A stretch of 33,779 nucleotides of DNA from a virus, in IMG/VR virus record IMGVR_UViG_3300013111_000617, positions 1 through 33,779 of that record. The stretch is one strand, 5' to 3'. Positions 32,301 to 33,779 of this stretch are shown here, piece after piece. The notes beneath the pieces were generated by a model. It was given only the letters and a program-made list of their open reading frames with translations. It was not told the DNA's origin and did not search any database. A program made the translations under genes and the position numbers. Within the stretch, counting starts at the first letter, position 1; every line of letters begins with the position of its first letter.

Positions 32301-33779
32301 ACGCTACATCCTGCCCATCACCGCAGCGGAGATGACGGGAGGCCTTGCCAGCCTCGGTGTAGGCGCCGGCGTGGGCACGCTCGGCGCAGCGGCCCAGTAC
32401 CGGAAGGGCGTCTCCCTTGAGCGGGAGTTCCGAGGCAGGCTGCGCAAGGACCGGGAGAAGCGTGGGTCTGGCGAATTCGTTTTGGACTTCTCCCCAGAAA
32501 ACGCCCCTACTACGGGTCCAATTTTGGAAACCCAACTGGACAAGTTGGGGGCGGAGCAGGTCGGACTGGAGAAGACGGCGCTCAACGAGCGGCTGCTTGT
32601 ACGCGTCTTGGGGAGGGAACTGGAGCGGCATGGGATCACTGCGCGGCGAGCCCTCGCAGAGTACAACTACGGGTTTGGGAAGCAGGATCTCCCTGTCGCG
32701 CTTGCACGTCAGATCGACGAGCTCGCGGGCGCCGTAAAACCGCACACACCTTCTCGCTGGAGACAGGGCGTGGCGCCCTCCCGCGATGCGGCGGCCAGGA
32801 GGGGCGTGCTCCTTGGGCGGAAGGGGAGATCCCCGCGGTCCCTCACCCCCATGCAAGAGGCCGAGCGGCAGGGGACAGAGCGCCTCATCCTGTCTGGGCG
32901 GCATGGGGAACCGGAGATCATCCCAGGCGGCGGGCCCGGGTCTCGCATGCTTTGGGCATCCCCGGAGTCTGTAGTGATCAAGGGACTGGATGCGAAAAGA
33001 GGCCAATGGGCGTATCGTGGTCACCAGCCGTCACCAAGCCCTGCGCCTCCTGGGTCTCGTTGGGTCACCGGACATTCTGAGGTCGCCAGGAACTACGCTG
33101 GGTCCCTGCCTGCAGGGGAGAAGGGGCTGGGGGATGTCTATTTCGCAGTCTATGACCCGAGAAGGATCAGAGACAAGGGCCCATGGACGAGGCATGAGGG
33201 TTTGGACGTCCGAAACCTCCCCCTAGTCTCCCGCCTGCTACATCGCATCAATACAGCGCTCGGGAGGTCCCGGAAGAACTTCGGAAGCGAGGTTGGGTGG
33301 TCCCCTTACTACGAGAGGGTGGTGCATGGCGGACAACTCGCCGATGCGCAAGTGGCCTCGTACAAACAGCTGCCGAGTGGGAACTTCATGCGGGTGAGGG
33401 GCACCCACCCGTTCCCGGGTGCCGAGGAGCTAATCAGTAAGGCGGAAACGCCGAAATGGTCCCTGTGGGACAGGTTCTGGGGGGGCCCCGTACGGAGAGA
33501 GGCCAAAGAGCTTCAGAGGAGGCTGATACAACTCCGACTTGGTGGGGGCCTGTCTGCGTCCCAGAAGGCGCGCGCGGACAAGCTGACGCCAGTTCTGGGG
33601 CATTTCAGTCATGTGCATGACGTACCGGGTGTGACTCGCCTGAAGAAGCCGATGGACGAGGTAGTGAGCTCTGCACGGAAGAAGGTGCTGACGCTCGGTC
33701 TAGTTGGGCGGCGCGGGGCGCAGACCCCCCTGGAGGGTCACAACGCATACCTCAAGAACTTGGATAACCTCTTCCACAA
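29308..33779 (+). CDS. Giant polyvalent virion protein, partial (runs off right edge)
   Basis: From GTG at 29308 (GAGG seven bases upstream) the frame has no stop codon to base 33779, giving at least 1490 residues. Domains in order: an N-terminal MPFKSEAQRRKFYAMA motif common in phage proteins; module A1 (about 45-334) with EKTALNERLL and WITAHPDVAAGYA; a family I inorganic-pyrophosphatase-like domain (372-499) with DGDPVDV (D424, D426, D429); EKLA and KTA motifs; a hydrophobic segment (606-634); 17 helical repeats (732-975); a second hydrophobic segment (1012-1031); and module A2 (about 1087-1365) with the same ordered motifs. Only one cysteine was seen. This fits the 'polyvalent protein' class of multidomain phage proteins proposed to be ejected into the host. 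Codon choice differs between segments. Confidence 0.85.
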   Translation, partial: MPFKSEAQRRKFYAMAARGEISEETLKEWQDSTGDKELPEKVGKEKTALNERLLARAFGKELERHGLKAGEVLDELIHNYGKVEIPKRLRKGIVGFAIKTSPDVRAGLDPLAGYFKATRMVTRLPLDHPARNVDAARKRFVDMAEKRYWERAAAEAKRGRETMLSGRHQGAGAAVPKVPSTVSEEGAVLGGTTYNPDAIGYKGSRALSTLGGSGPGERWITAHPDVAAGYARRPSRFAAEARISAHDLSRAKDWTGGWTPHIARPLAEGEVGAQSPEALKALLGEAEAGILRRKGNFWGRSPTYEGVATADDLARSLLAEYKQLPGGGYMRVRGAPVLGEWSAAAPQVKVSHVKEAKQVRLGPPPKRNRKQWPYQGTINFRGLDILVENKRGTDRVWTDENSNETGRTRMHHHYGEVRRTMGPDGDPVDVFVGPDAGSDVVYIVHQMKRPKYKEYDEDKCMLGFRTAKEAKAAYLKHYDNPKFFGSMTTMSFDDFAKLLRRRDVRGKRITEALIKVGAQLFFPSVKTASTVRELFREEMSKTGAAQGEEKLASSEYVVPERQFRPGGLVGDFAAGMDPTGTWTTGLSKRTESRYPTGGAKARHAAGYGAAVTGGLVGGGVLLPGTVSGILGAARGVAQTGGGAGQRALGAARGFTKGFAAPFKGLARGARLHRWMRGVHKGGQPMHVPERMVRDVADTAKGVTFGSLFRGKGGAPNNLLHDVGSKMRAGGEYSLDDIASFLHSKGYGPEQITSYMKQRGMSPEHIGHAMERVKGLSPEQTGAWLRQKGVSEEVVSNYLTSRGLAPSFVTDALTARGVTPANAQKVWGELQKVTNPQQAAKMLEAHGLTPEQAAQILRQRGATLEGVGQHMSAKGLDVAAQTRRLEQFGVTPERAGKVFQAMEGATPERAAQILRDSGVSPENIVKVLAERGVGQRAATFAVERLGVSRDAASRLFANIHKITPEAAAKRLQQEIGNQKLTRGQIEDFIRRQVVTPEKARYILPITAAEMTGGLASLGVGAGVGTLGAAAQYRKGVSLEREFRGRLRKDREKRGSGEFVLDFSPENAPTTGPILETQLDKLGAEQVGLEKTALNERLLVRVLGRELERHGITARRALAEYNYGFGKQDLPVALARQIDELAGAVKPHTPSRWRQGVAPSRDAAARRGVLLGRKGRSPRSLTPMQEAERQGTERLILSGRHGEPEIIPGGGPGSRMLWASPESVVIKGLDAKRGQWAYRGHQPSPSPAPPGSRWVTGHSEVARNYAGSLPAGEKGLGDVYFAVYDPRRIRDKGPWTRHEGLDVRNLPLVSRLLHRINTALGRSRKNFGSEVGWSPYYERVVHGGQLADAQVASYKQLPSGNFMRVRGTHPFPGAEELISKAETPKWSLWDRFWGGPVRREAKELQRRLIQLRLGGGLSASQKARADKLTPVLGHFSHVHDVPGVTRLKKPMDEVVSSARKKVLTLGLVGRRGAQTPLEGHNAYLKNLDNLFH
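29440..30309 (+). repeat. Module A, copy 1, of the giant protein
   Basis: Residues 45-334: EKTALNERLL, LERHG, LSGRH, Y-x-G, WITAHPDVAAGYA (219-231) and YKQLPGGGYMRVRG (321-334). All these motifs recur in the same order in copy 2. The W[IV]T-x-H-x-x-VA-x-x-YA pattern resembles ART-type (ADP-ribosyltransferase-like) domains of polyvalent proteins, tentatively. Confidence 0.7.
31501..32232 (+). repeat. 17 tandem 14/15-residue helical repeats
   Basis: Residues 732-975 split into 17 units of 14 or 15 residues with consensus [LV]-[ST]-P-E-x-[AV]-x-x-x-L-x-x-x-G. Examples are LTPEQAAQILRQRG, VSPENIVKVLAERG and ATPERAAQILRDSG. The first Leu/Val and the last Gly punctuate a single helix per unit. Units sum to exactly 244 residues with no gaps. 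Confidence 0.85.
32566..33402 (+). repeat. Module A, copy 2, of the giant protein
   Basis: Residues 1087-1365: LEKTALNERLL, LERHG, LSGRH, YRG, WVTGHSEVARNYAG (1252-1265) and YKQLPSGNFMRVRG (1352-1365), in the same order and spacing as copy 1. The first 60 bases of the two copies are also alike at DNA level. Confidence 0.7.

Noticed and set aside
30103-33024. Several minus-strand frames (for example 30103-31116 and 31873-33024) opposite the giant gene
   Set aside because: The plus frame is continuous and contains domain motifs; the minus frames have biased, motif-free sequences.
1-33779. CRISPR array, tRNA genes, insertion sequences, integrase or attachment sites
   Set aside because: I saw no regularly spaced repeats, cloverleaf-like sequences, transposase or recombinase motifs. 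A tRNA scan would be needed to exclude tRNAs fully.

Overview
This window looks like part of a tailed double-stranded DNA phage (Caudoviricetes) with a large genome. It holds a replication gene set, a portal protein, a baseplate-type spike protein and several probable virion proteins. Genes are tightly packed, often with ATGA, GTGA, TGATG or TAATG stop/start overlaps. No ribosomal, metabolic, tRNA or CRISPR feature was seen. Third codon positions are mostly G or C, so a GC-rich bacterial host (an actinobacterium or GC-rich proteobacterium) is likely, but the host cannot be named from sequence alone.

Layout. (1) 1-10041, minus strand: a replication and DNA-metabolism operon. In transcription order it has a Cys-motif protein, an Xre-type HTH protein, an SF2 helicase, a small protein, a family 4 uracil-DNA glycosylase, two small unknowns, a DnaB-like helicase, a CHC2/TOPRIM primase, a zinc-rich candidate ssDNA-binding protein, family A DNA polymerase, and a gene running off the left edge. 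(2) 10171-15071, plus strand, behind a sigma70-like promoter: three probable head/neck proteins and the portal, which carries an inserted zinc ribbon. (3) 15117-16321, minus strand: five very small genes, three Cys/His-rich, one a 34-residue membrane peptide and one extremely acidic. (4) 16415 to the right edge, plus strand: a 2043-residue single-chain RNA polymerase, then virion genes, ending in a giant ORF (at least 1490 residues) open to the edge.

Most notable is the RNA polymerase. Bacterial-type beta and beta-prime are joined in one polypeptide, with the catalytic NADFDGD loop and the trigger-loop Met/His intact. Both beta-prime zinc-binding sites are gone and I can find no cysteine in the whole chain. 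It sits among virion genes rather than replication genes, so packaging and ejection with the DNA is a testable idea. No alpha, omega or sigma homologue is visible here.

The giant terminal protein is a phage 'polyvalent' protein. It has a family I inorganic-pyrophosphatase-like domain, 17 tandem 14/15-residue helical repeats, and two copies of a module of about 290 residues with ADP-ribosyltransferase-like motifs. Several putative virion proteins also share a recurrent Lys-x-Ala motif (typically E-K-[TIVL]-A) that is rare in the replication proteins and the RNA polymerase. It may be a packaging, assembly or processing signal.
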